Positions 8,352 through 15,915 of a stretch of DNA of 64,000 nt are shown piece after piece. Position numbers and translations under genes: made by a program. How positions within the stretch are numbered: position 1 is the stretch's first letter; each line of letters begins with the position of its first letter. Source of the stretch: an uncultured Parafilimonas sp. (lineage in GTDB: Bacteria > Bacteroidota > Bacteroidia > Chitinophagales > Chitinophagaceae); NCBI GenBank assembly GCA_903882935.1, contig CAIRZB010000006.1, forward strand, positions 61,449-125,448, written 5' to 3'. The notes below the pieces were generated by a model that saw nothing but the letters and a program-made list of their open reading frames with translations, made no database searches and was not told the DNA's origin.

Positions 8352-8747
8352 TTAGTTGTTTTTAGCACCTTGTTTTACCCAAGCAAGCATGATACCATTT
8401 ATGTTTGAAGGATTGTTGGTTGCGCCGAGTGGCATAGCCGGGCTGTGTTTTCCGGTTAACCATAAATATACCTCACTGCTCTCGGGGTTTGCTACATCCA
8501 CAAGCTTACCGCTTACCAACGAATTATATGCGTTGTCGGCACTTAAATTGGGGGCAACACTACCGCTATGGCAGCCGCTTTTGGCGCAATTGGCCGTTAA
8601 AAGCGGTGTAAGGTCTTTGCTAAAACTTACTTCGGTAGTAACCTCTGGTGCCACTACAAGTAAGGTGGTTGTTTTATAACATCCCGTTATTGAACCAACG
8701 AGTATGGCCGCCACTATAGAAGCTATTATAATCTTGTTCTTTGACAT
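8352..8747 (-). CDS. Lipoprotein with CX4CH haem-like motif (copy A)
   Basis: The 131-residue product has a lipoprotein signal (residues 1-23, SITGC) and the motif NCAKSGCH (CX4CH) near 54-60, in a context (TPLLTANCAKSGCHSG ... AMPLG ... LAWVKQGA) typical of the planctomycete-type cytochrome C-like domain in Bacteroidota. The spacing of four residues differs from the standard CXXCH; haem binding is plausible but unproven. It lies between the ethylbenzene-dehydrogenase-like gene and the DUF5777 barrel. Paralogue at 12159-12542. Confidence 0.8.
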   Translation of the reverse strand: MSKNKIIIASIVAAILVGSITGCYKTTTLLVVAPEVTTEVSFSKDLTPLLTANCAKSGCHSGSVAPNLSADNAYNSLVSGKLVDVANPESSEVYLWLTGKHSPAMPLGATNNPSNINGIMLAWVKQGAKNN

Positions 8748-8785
8748 GGTCTTTGTTTTTTGATTTATAAAAGAACTGCCAAATA

Positions 8786-10120
8786 CTACTTCTGGAATGT
8801 AAGCAAAAGGTTGGGTTGTATACCGTGCTGGTTGTTTGATTTGTTCCAGATGGCAAAACCAAAAGGTTGGTCCTGCAGGCTTGAAAAATCAACATCTTGT
8901 TTAAGCGCATCGCTTGTTTTCAACAGGCGTTTGTACTCAATTATCCAACCTGTGCCAGTATACACCGCAGCACCGGTAATATCAGCCCTTGCACCGATTA
9001 ACGGTGATGCTATATAGCTGGGGAAACATTTGGGGCCATCTCCCCCAGTAACCGCATCACCCGTCCTTTGGTAGTCATTGCCTGTATTAGGGTCAATGGA
9101 GCCGCCATTGTAGGTCAATACCCCGGTAGAACTAACACCGGTAATTTTAACCGCTTTGCCGCCTGCAGCGGTATCGCTGGCCAAAATATAATAGTAGTTG
9201 GATGCATTGGGCACAATCCACAATGGAACAGACACTGTAGCACCGCTACCGTCTAACTTAAGGTTTTGTTTATTGTTTGATGCGCCCTGCGGAGCTGCGG
9301 CAGTATACGTTGGGGCATAAGGCCAAGTGGCAGATGCACCAGACACGGTAATGCCATCCACATGGCGCCCGTTGCCTGACCCGCCAACTAGGTTTGTTAC
9401 ACCCGGGCCGCCAGCCCAATCCTGGTAGTCGTCATCTATTTGGTTAAATATCAAATCGCGGCTTAAGTGGCCCCACCACATGTCAATTTTTTCGCTGGCG
9501 CCATTGGTGTAGTGGTTACCATTGTTGGCGTTTGATTTTTCTACAGCAGGCGTAACCGAATAGTCCAAATAAGGTGTAAACACATGGCAGCTTGCATAAC
9601 AAGTTTGGGTTATGAACTTGGGCGTTGAATTGTCAATATTAAACAGCATGGCAAATTTATCTTCTCCCATACCATCCCTTGTTAGTACCCCGTTTGCATC
9701 AAAAGTTTTGCTGGTTGGCTCTTGTGCCCAGCGCTGTGTGGTGGGGTCAAAATACCAAGTGGCCACATTCACGCTTTGTGTGGCATCCGCATATTCCGCC
9801 AAAAAGTAAATGTATTTATCATCGTACATTGAACGTAGGGTTGCTGGGTATGTAGTGCCAATATACCCGGTAAATAAGCCATTGCCAGGGTCAGGCACAG
9901 TTGGCGTAAAATTTAGTTTTGTTGCTTTGTCCCAAATGGCCTCGACTGTGCCGTCAATAGTTGGTGCCGTTGTTGTTTTTAAAGACACCAACGTTGTTGA
10001 ATTAGCATCTGAAGAAGAAGGCAGTACAACTTGGTCGCTTTTAACGCAGCCTACCGCATAACCCACCAAACAAACAAGTGTTGTTATAATCCAGAATTGA
10101 ATGCGCTGAAAAACTCTCAT
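8786..10120 (-). CDS. Ethylbenzene-dehydrogenase-like haem-domain lipoprotein
   Basis: The start at 10120 gives a 444-residue product with a lipoprotein signal ending in YAVGC. The body (TTTAPTIDGTVEAIWDKATKLNF, DDKYIYFLAEYADAT, GMGEDKFAMLFNID) is the fold of the EB_dh/carbohydrate-binding-9-like family, which holds a haem b or c. A CYASCH motif (CX3CH) follows in TQTCYASCHVF, near residue 180. It leads an operon with the CX4CH lipoprotein and DUF5777 barrel. In known enzymes this domain is the gamma subunit of molybdopterin dehydrogenases; no such catalytic subunit is present here. It is probably an electron-transfer lipoprotein on the envelope. Confidence 0.8.
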   Translation of the reverse strand: MRVFQRIQFWIITTLVCLVGYAVGCVKSDQVVLPSSSDANSTTLVSLKTTTAPTIDGTVEAIWDKATKLNFTPTVPDPGNGLFTGYIGTTYPATLRSMYDDKYIYFLAEYADATQSVNVATWYFDPTTQRWAQEPTSKTFDANGVLTRDGMGEDKFAMLFNIDNSTPKFITQTCYASCHVFTPYLDYSVTPAVEKSNANNGNHYTNGASEKIDMWWGHLSRDLIFNQIDDDYQDWAGGPGVTNLVGGSGNGRHVDGITVSGASATWPYAPTYTAAAPQGASNNKQNLKLDGSGATVSVPLWIVPNASNYYYILASDTAAGGKAVKITGVSSTGVLTYNGGSIDPNTGNDYQRTGDAVTGGDGPKCFPSYIASPLIGARADITGAAVYTGTGWIIEYKRLLKTSDALKQDVDFSSLQDQPFGFAIWNKSNNQHGIQPNLLLTFQK

Positions 10121-10528
10121 AAGAAAAATTTTAGTATTAATGATAATAATTTCAGGGTGCAACTTACCCTGTAATGCCATCTTTTTTAGTGAGGTTTGTT
10201 ATGGGATAAAATGACGGAAGTCATACTTTTTTATTCCCATAAACAGGTTATTACAACTACATTAATACACCAATTAACAATAAAAAAGGATGTTTACATA
10301 AGCAGTTGCTTTGCAAAGGTTGGCGCAATAGCCAACTAAAATGTTACACAATTGCGTTTATAAGTTGCAATATTCCCATAACAGGCACTAATACATAGCT
10401 AGAGCAGCAAAGGTTTGAAAATTAGTAGCTGGAAGGTACCGCGTGGTTTAACATTACTATTACCCGAGGGGGACATGGTATTACCATACTTGTTATAAAG
10501 GTATTGGGCAATAGAAAAAAGATCGCCG
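10121..10528. other. Intergenic region with candidate operator
   Basis: 408 bases without a credible gene. It holds the palindrome at 10212-10223, a short hairpin near 10319-10336 (GTTGGC/GCCAAC) and A/T-rich stretches consistent with the promoter of the 10120 operon. Confidence 0.6.
10212..10223. promoter_or_regulatory. Candidate FNR/CRP-like operator TGAC-N4-GTCA
   Basis: Perfect palindrome TGACGGAAGTCA (extended to ATGAC...GTCAT), about 97 bases upstream of the ethylbenzene-dehydrogenase-like gene start. Architecture resembles FNR-family sites; function is inferred. Confidence 0.35.
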
Positions 10529-11038
10529 CTACTTCGTAAAATAAAACCCAACTTGTGTTTCAACATTGGTTAAGTCAACCTGTACCGGGGCTTTTTTCCC
10601 ATCAAATACAAATAGTCCGTAAATATCCCCCTTCGTGTCTAGATCAACCAGTTCGTATGTTTTTCCCGCTCCAATAAACTTAAGATACCGGTACATGTTG
10701 CACTCCGCTATCAATATTTTTGGCCAATATTTTTTTATGGCTAAATGCGCATAATGCAATTGGTAAAAAAATTCGTGGTCAATGCTTTTGTAGGCATTGG
10801 AATCTATCGCTGCTTTATATTTATTCAATTGTAAAGAGTCAGGATAATAAAAAACGGCAGCGTTGCCACGAACAATCAGCGTATCTTGATAGCTGGATGG
10901 CGGTTTTGTTAAGCGTATAGCGGTGGCTACAGCCTTTACAGCAACCGTTGGGTTACTGCCATGGGTATTGCATGACAAAACAATACCTGACAAACAAAAT
11001 ATTGACAGTAACATAAGCGCTTTTGCAAACCGATGCAT
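10529..11038 (-). CDS. Lipoprotein of unknown function
   Basis: The 169-residue product has a lipoprotein signal (FCLSGIVLSC at 14-23) and a mixed alpha/beta body with no motif I recognise. Features seen: DTLIVRGNAAVFYYPDS near 52-68 and AECNMYRYLKFI near 111-122. It sits alone between the two redox triads, on the same strand, and 143 bases after the second DUF5777 gene with a hairpin in between, so it is probably transcribed separately. Envelope location inferred; function unknown. Confidence 0.72.
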   Translation of the reverse strand: MHRFAKALMLLSIFCLSGIVLSCNTHGSNPTVAVKAVATAIRLTKPPSSYQDTLIVRGNAAVFYYPDSLQLNKYKAAIDSNAYKSIDHEFFYQLHYAHLAIKKYWPKILIAECNMYRYLKFIGAGKTYELVDLDTKGDIYGLFVFDGKKAPVQVDLTNVETQVGFYFTK

Positions 11039-11100
11039 AACTGGTTAAGATATTTTAATTAGGTAAGTAGTATCTACGCCATACTAATAACACATAAGTA

Positions 11101-11132
11101 AAACCCTGGGTTACATCATGCCCCCAGGGTTT
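11101..11132 (-). terminator. Hairpin after DUF5777 copy B
   Basis: Arms AAACCCTGGG (11101-11110) and CCCAGGGTTT (11123-11132) around a 12-base loop, about 50 bases past the stop at 11181. Confidence 0.6.
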
Positions 11133-11180
11133 ACAAAATTTACAACAAAAAAACGAGCTTTAAACAACGATTGCTCAATG

Positions 11181-12137
11181 TTAAAAATTCCAAAGCCTAG
11201 TGATATTAAAGCCAATTACAAACTGGCCACCAGATACTTTTGTTCCATCGGTATTGGTGTAACCAAACGGATTATTTTTGTTATACAGGCTGTTTTGTTG
11301 AGGGTTTAACAGTGTGTAGTTGCCAGCAAACAATTGAAAGGTGTGGCCACTGGTGTTAAACTCAAAACCAAACGCAATATTAGGGTGCGGATTGGCAGTG
11401 GGCTGTTTTGTAAGCGGCTGGTCGTAATCCACAATAAATGATGTGGTGTTTGTTAACTTATACCTTGCGCAAACGGATAAAGCAAACAGGTCAAATTTCT
11501 GGTCGTTAAAAACCGTGTGTTTTACTGAGTCGTACTGGGTATAATAACCGTTTACTGAGTTTTGGTGAGATACACTTGCCGCCACCTGCAATGATAGCTT
11601 GCTGTTAATTTTTCTTGCAACGATTAATTGGTTAAAATACGACAGTCTTTGCGAACTATAATTAAACAGCACTTTGTTGGCATCCTTTCTTGAATCAAAT
11701 GCCATGTTGCCATAATAGGTAATACTAACGGGTATGCCGTGGTTGGTTTGCCTTAAAATTGCGTACTTGGCACTACCGTCCCAAAGCATTTTTTCTTTGG
11801 TGATGCCCAAGCCTAGGTATAAATTTTTAACAGGCGCGTACCCAAACCCCAAACGTATATTTGAAGATGAAAACAAGCCCCAAAAATCTGGGTAACCGTT
11901 TTGCACCGTGCCAAACCGGTGTTGTATAACCATCTCGAACGATCCCTTGGTTGGCACCATCACAGTTTGGGCATCAATAACCAATGGGTTTTCAAAAGTA
12001 TTTTTTACTGGCTTGGGTTTTGGGTGCGTGGCGGCATTGTCTTGCGCCGTGGCAGCCCCTTGTACTAAAAGCATGCAAGCCAACAGGCAAAAGCGTATTA
12101 GTAACCCGTAGCCAGTTTTGTTTATTGTTTGTTTCAT
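11181..12137 (-). CDS. DUF5777-type outer-membrane beta-barrel protein (copy B)
   Basis: The 318-residue product has a signal peptide ending near GAATAQ and then the same barrel architecture as the gene at 7418-8341. Shared strings include QTVMVP, IQHRFG and the identical C-terminal GFNITRLWNF. It starts 21 bases after the CX4CH lipoprotein gene in a YceI - CX4CH - DUF5777 operon. Predicted outer-membrane barrel; the conserved pairing with haem-like lipoproteins in both copies suggests a shared transport or electron-exchange role, which is inference. Confidence 0.82.
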   Translation of the reverse strand: MKQTINKTGYGLLIRFCLLACMLLVQGAATAQDNAATHPKPKPVKNTFENPLVIDAQTVMVPTKGSFEMVIQHRFGTVQNGYPDFWGLFSSSNIRLGFGYAPVKNLYLGLGITKEKMLWDGSAKYAILRQTNHGIPVSITYYGNMAFDSRKDANKVLFNYSSQRLSYFNQLIVARKINSKLSLQVAASVSHQNSVNGYYTQYDSVKHTVFNDQKFDLFALSVCARYKLTNTTSFIVDYDQPLTKQPTANPHPNIAFGFEFNTSGHTFQLFAGNYTLLNPQQNSLYNKNNPFGYTNTDGTKVSGGQFVIGFNITRLWNF

Positions 12138-12158
12138 TGTATTTGTTTTTCGGGTTAA

Positions 12159-12542
12159 TTAATTGTTAGGTGCCCCGTTTCGTATCCAATCATATATCAG
12201 TTGAATGTCTGCGTTGGAAGGGATGTACTGCTGCATGGCGCCGTTTAGCATCACATATATTTCACTTTGGTTGGGTACTATGGTGTTAACAAAGCCGCCG
12301 TTTATTAAGTTTGTGTATGCTTCCGTTGAATCCATATAGGGCTTTTGGCCCCCAGGCACATGGCAGCCCGATTTTGCACAGTTGGCATTTAAAATGGGCT
12401 TTATTTGGGTGTTAAAGCTCACCTTTTGCGGGGCGGTGCTCGGTAGCGGTGGCACAATAACATCCCTGTAACAACCTGTTATGGTAAGGCTGGCTATGGT
12501 AATTAGCACTAGCCCAGACAATATTGATAGCTTTTTCATCAT
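12159..12542 (-). CDS. Lipoprotein with CX4CH haem-like motif (copy B)
   Basis: The 127-residue product has a lipoprotein signal (LTITGC at 19-24) and NANCAKSGCHVPG near 53-65, the same CX4CH string as the paralogue at 8352-8747. The ends also match (LIYDWIRNGAPNN versus LAWVKQGAKNN). It lies between YceI and the DUF5777 barrel with short gaps (14 and 21 bases), so the three are co-transcribed. Probably an envelope cytochrome-like protein; the unusual spacing leaves haem binding unproven. Confidence 0.8.
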   Translation of the reverse strand: MMKKLSILSGLVLITIASLTITGCYRDVIVPPLPSTAPQKVSFNTQIKPILNANCAKSGCHVPGGQKPYMDSTEAYTNLINGGFVNTIVPNQSEIYVMLNGAMQQYIPSNADIQLIYDWIRNGAPNN

Positions 12543-12556
12543 TCCTCCTTTTGTTG

Positions 12557-13351
12557 TTACTTGTTGTTAAAGTTCACATTCACTTGAATGGCAATATTGT
12601 CGCCAATGCTCGTGCTTACAATGCCGTAGTCTCTGCAATTAAATTGAAATTCAAGGCGAAGGCCAAAAACCCCGTAGGTGGCGGTTCCTATGGTTACATT
12701 AGTTTTTGGCACATAAGTTAACTTGCCTACTAAAGACTGTGTTTTGGGGGCGGTAAGTTTACCTTGCCAAGTCAGGTCAAACGTTACAATATAACCAGTA
12801 CTGTTGGGGTCCAATTCCACCTTAGTTGTGTGTATTTGGGCCAAATTATTTACAGCCAAATTTTGTGTACCGGGAAGTATTTTTACCGTACCTAAGGCAG
12901 AGATATTGCAGCCGGTATCCCGGCCAGGCTCCCCTGTGTTGGATGTGTTTATTTGCACATAGCCATTAAAATAGGTTTTGCTTGGGTCGTTTTCATAAAA
13001 AGCCCAAGAGGTATCTTTTAATGGCTGGCCAGCAGTTGCATAGGTGGTCATTTGCGCGGGTGTTACATTTGCGATACCGAACCAATTAAAACGCCCGGTA
13101 AGCAACCCTGCGGCACCAAGGTACGCCGTTGACCATAAAACGCTGGAGTGTACTTGGTCGAGCTTCCATTGTGTGGAGTCGCCGGCAGTTAATGTGCCGG
13201 GCAAAAGCACCGCGTTGCCACGTGTGTAGGTTGTTGTGCCAGATGCCTGCGCAGGCAGCACTTGGTCTTTATGTGTACAGGCTACAATGTACCCGTAAAC
13301 GCTTACCACAATAAGCAGTACCATTAAAGTTTTGTTGCTAATCAGTTTCAT
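12557..13351 (-). CDS. YceI-family lipoprotein
   Basis: The 264-residue product has a lipoprotein signal (SVYGYIVAC) and the YceI lipocalin-like pattern: WKLDQVHSSVLWSTAYLGAAG near 62-82, LTGRFNWFG near 84-92, a central insert, and VTFDLTWQGKLT then GLRLEFQFNCRDYG near the end. YceI proteins bind polyisoprenoids such as ubiquinone in the periplasm. It occupies the same first position in its triad as the ethylbenzene-dehydrogenase-like gene does in the other. A role with quinones or lipids is inferred from family. Confidence 0.88.
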   Translation of the reverse strand: MKLISNKTLMVLLIVVSVYGYIVACTHKDQVLPAQASGTTTYTRGNAVLLPGTLTAGDSTQWKLDQVHSSVLWSTAYLGAAGLLTGRFNWFGIANVTPAQMTTYATAGQPLKDTSWAFYENDPSKTYFNGYVQINTSNTGEPGRDTGCNISALGTVKILPGTQNLAVNNLAQIHTTKVELDPNSTGYIVTFDLTWQGKLTAPKTQSLVGKLTYVPKTNVTIGTATYGVFGLRLEFQFNCRDYGIVSTSIGDNIAIQVNVNFNNK

Positions 13352-13486
13352 AAAAAGTATTTAAAATGAATAATAAAAATGTTTGTTAGGCCTTTCTTTA
13401 ATTTGCTGTAACAAAGCTCACATAAACCCCACAGCCATTGGGTAATTCGCGTCAACCGGCGAAATGATATTTGTTAGGTGCTATTT

Positions 13487-13498
13487 TGACACGCATCA
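13487..13498. promoter_or_regulatory. Candidate FNR/CRP-like operator TGAC-N4-ATCA
   Basis: TGACACGCATCA lies about 141 bases upstream of the YceI start, with one mismatch from a palindrome, as at 6822. Function inferred. Confidence 0.25.
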
Positions 13499-13584
13499 TG
13501 TCGGTAATGAACATTGGGATATGCACAGGGCAATGCGCATGCATAGCCCTGCCAAAGGGATGGTGGCCTATGGTGTATTGGTTG

Positions 13585-14115
13585 TTAGTTGGTAATTTGC
13601 CGCTTACCCATTTTTTGATAAAAAAAGGCCGCCAACAGTATTAAACAAAGAGAAAAGAAATTAAGCAACAAGCTGCTGGTGTAAACATGCACATCATTCT
13701 GTAGCATATTGCCAAAATCTGAAGGCTGGTTTCGCTTCAAAAAAGTTTCCCAAACCAGGTATAAAAAAAACACCAAGCTGTGCAGCAGGCTTAACACCGT
13801 ATTTTTGGCCACATACGGCACCCAAAATAACATGGCCAACAATGCCCAAAGCATCAGCCAAGGCTGTTGTATGGAAACGGCAGCGTGGTCAATAGCAAAT
13901 GCAGCAAATATTTTCTTTAGTTGAAACCCCAAAAACAACATGCCTACCAAGGCGTAGGAATAGGGTAACGCAGAAGGGCCAACCCTTGCCACAAAATTGT
14001 TTGCCATTATTTTTTTGCCGAGGCTAACCTGCACAAAAGCGTATACCAACGGGTACCCGGAGAAAAATGCCATTATTTCAAGCAGCTGCAGGTATGCAAA
14101 AAAGCTGTTGTCCAT
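13585..14115 (-). CDS. Polytopic membrane protein of unknown function
   Basis: The 176-residue product has about five hydrophobic helices (near residues 12-30, 48-65, 86-100, 108-122 and 148-166), no signal peptide, and aromatic-rich segments such as FFSGYPLVYAFVQVSLG. I do not recognise a family; the pattern resembles small uncharacterised Bacteroidota inner-membrane proteins. It lies 5' to 5' with the Ada-like gene, with about 330 bases between the two starts. Its relation to the redox locus is unclear. Confidence 0.75.
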   Translation of the reverse strand: MDNSFFAYLQLLEIMAFFSGYPLVYAFVQVSLGKKIMANNFVARVGPSALPYSYALVGMLFLGFQLKKIFAAFAIDHAAVSIQQPWLMLWALLAMLFWVPYVAKNTVLSLLHSLVFFLYLVWETFLKRNQPSDFGNMLQNDVHVYTSSLLLNFFSLCLILLAAFFYQKMGKRQITN

Positions 14116-14302
14116 AGTTTGATAACAAGTAATTTATCTAAGGTTAGTTGCGTTTTGCTAGGTAGTGCCATCGTTGGAACCGGCTGCACAATTAATCAAT
14201 CGGCCAATATTGCGGCGTTGAGTAAATGCCCTACCCTAATTAACACTACAAAGCTATTGTTACAAACGCTAGCGGTTTTATGAGCCTCGTCATCAAAAAA
14301 AA

Positions 14303-14314
14303 TGACATTCGTCA
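14303..14314. promoter_or_regulatory. Palindrome TGAC-N4-GTCA between divergent genes
   Basis: Perfect palindrome TGACATTCGTCA, about 136 bases upstream of the Ada-like start and about 190 upstream of the membrane protein start. Same form as the site at 10212. Function inferred. Confidence 0.3.
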
Positions 14315-14444
14315 AACAATGTTAACAGATAGTTCTTGGGCAGCAATAACAGTCACCAAGACATGGCAAATCAAGTTGGCGGCAGGGTTAATTTTGCGCA
14401 ACAATCGGATTGCCTGGCTTGCAACACCGTTTTACCTTTACCAC

Positions 14445-15281
14445 ATGATAACAGATTTTGAACGCATAGAAAAAGCGATACTATTTATAAAAGAGCATTT
14501 TAAAGAACAGCCCGGCCTTGACGAGGTTGCCAGGCAAGTATATTTAAGCCCTTACCATTTTCAGCGGCTGTTTAAAGACTGGGCAGGCGTTAGCCCAAAG
14601 AAGTTTTTACAATACCTAAGCATCGAGCATGCCAAGGCATTGTTGAAAAGCCATGCATCGCTGGCAGATGTTAGTTTTGAAACCGGGCTTTCCGGCAGCA
14701 GCCGGCTGCACGACCTGTTTGTGAATATTGAGGGCATGACCCCCGGTGAGTACAAAAACGGCGGGGAAAGCCTCGCCATATATTACAGCTTTGCAGAAAC
14801 GCCTTTTGGCGATGTGCTATTGGCAAGCACCCAAAAAGGCATCTGCCATATTGCTTTTACCGAAATGGGTGATGCTGCTTTGCAGGAATTGAAAGACAGG
14901 TTCCCCAACGCGGCTTTTGAACAAAAGACCGATATACTGCAACAATCGGCATTAGAGGTTTTTAAGGGAACACAAAACCCCGCTAACATAAAACTGCATT
15001 TAAAGGCAACGCCTTTTCAGTTAAAGGTTTGGCAGGCACTGCTGCGCATACCGCAAGGCAGCTTAAGCACTTACTCTTCTATTGCACAAACCATACTAGC
15101 GCCAAAAGCCCAACGTGCAGTAGGCACCGCCATTGCCAGCAATCCCGTGGCTTTTCTAATACCTTGCCACCGGGTAATCAGGTCAACTGGCATCATAGGT
15201 GAATACCATTGGGGTACCGCCCGTAAAACAGCCATCATCGGCTGGGAGTCTGCCAAAGCGGATGTATCAAAAATTGCCTAA
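14445..15281 (+). CDS. AraC-type HTH fused to methylated-DNA-[protein]-cysteine S-methyltransferase (Ada-like)
   Basis: The ATG at 14445 is chosen because the AraC homology begins there (MITDFERIEKAILFIKEHF); upstream in-frame residues look non-coding. The 278-residue protein has two HTH motifs of an AraC domain (about 5-105). An MGMT domain follows (about 110-270) with the active-site string PCHRV near 243-247 and the TPFQLKVWQALLRIPQG segment. The family repairs O6-methylguanine by suicidal transfer to Cys and regulates alkylation response. The N-terminal Ada zinc-cysteine phosphotriester domain is absent, so it is a two-domain form common in Bacteroidota. Confidence 0.92.
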   Translation: MITDFERIEKAILFIKEHFKEQPGLDEVARQVYLSPYHFQRLFKDWAGVSPKKFLQYLSIEHAKALLKSHASLADVSFETGLSGSSRLHDLFVNIEGMTPGEYKNGGESLAIYYSFAETPFGDVLLASTQKGICHIAFTEMGDAALQELKDRFPNAAFEQKTDILQQSALEVFKGTQNPANIKLHLKATPFQLKVWQALLRIPQGSLSTYSSIAQTILAPKAQRAVGTAIASNPVAFLIPCHRVIRSTGIIGEYHWGTARKTAIIGWESAKADVSKIA

Positions 15282-15915
15282 GCCAAGCTGGGTTGGGGGT
15301 TGACTTGGGCGGCACCAAGTACCCATATCGTTGAGATTAGCCTAATCGCTGCAAATCAAAAAAGAAGTTCTTCACAACTTTTGCAACGTTTATATATGCC
15401 CAAAAATATAGTTAATGAAAATGATTGGGGTGATGTGATGTTTACCTACATTCGTCTACCAAAAAAAGTTCCACCGGCTGGAACTTTAGACCTCTAACGA
15501 TTTGCAGCCTTATTTAAACTTCCTACTTTATTGAAAACAGGCGTTTTGTTTCAAAACACCAATGCTTGGGCCTCTAACAAAAATACTTGCCTTAACGGTT
15601 GTTTGCTGTATGAAAAAAGGAAATAAAACTTTTAGAAAACAGGACCCGAAGAAGCGATACCGTTTTACGAATTGCCATTAAAACAACCTTCATTACTGCT
15701 GGCTTAAATAAGCACGCGTTGAATATCCGGGTAAGCTTGATGTGAGCGCGGGCTAAATTGGCTTTCTCTATCCGTTGATTATATTTTATTAAAAAAAGCC
15801 CGATTGTATTACGACCAAAAGATTTGTGTGCAGGACAAAATAGGGAGCGGTGGTCTAAGTCAACAGGTATTTTCAGACCCCTTGCATGTATCAGATAGTC
15901 CCACAGCCTGCAACC
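15282..15915. other. Long intergenic region, one hairpin
   Basis: 634 bases between convergent genes. The only clear structure is a hairpin at 15465-15487 (AAAGTTCCA/TGGAACTTT), without a good T tract, possibly a weak terminator. Short open frames here lack protein-like composition. No gene is seen. Confidence 0.6.

Noticed and set aside
14280..14444. N-terminal extension of the Ada-like gene
   Set aside because: The extra 55 residues have no homology and contain the palindrome at 14303; the AraC domain starts at the ATG at 14445.
15300..15497. Frame of 65 codons in the gap before the fucosidase
   Set aside because: No protein-like pattern and it overlaps the hairpin at 15465.
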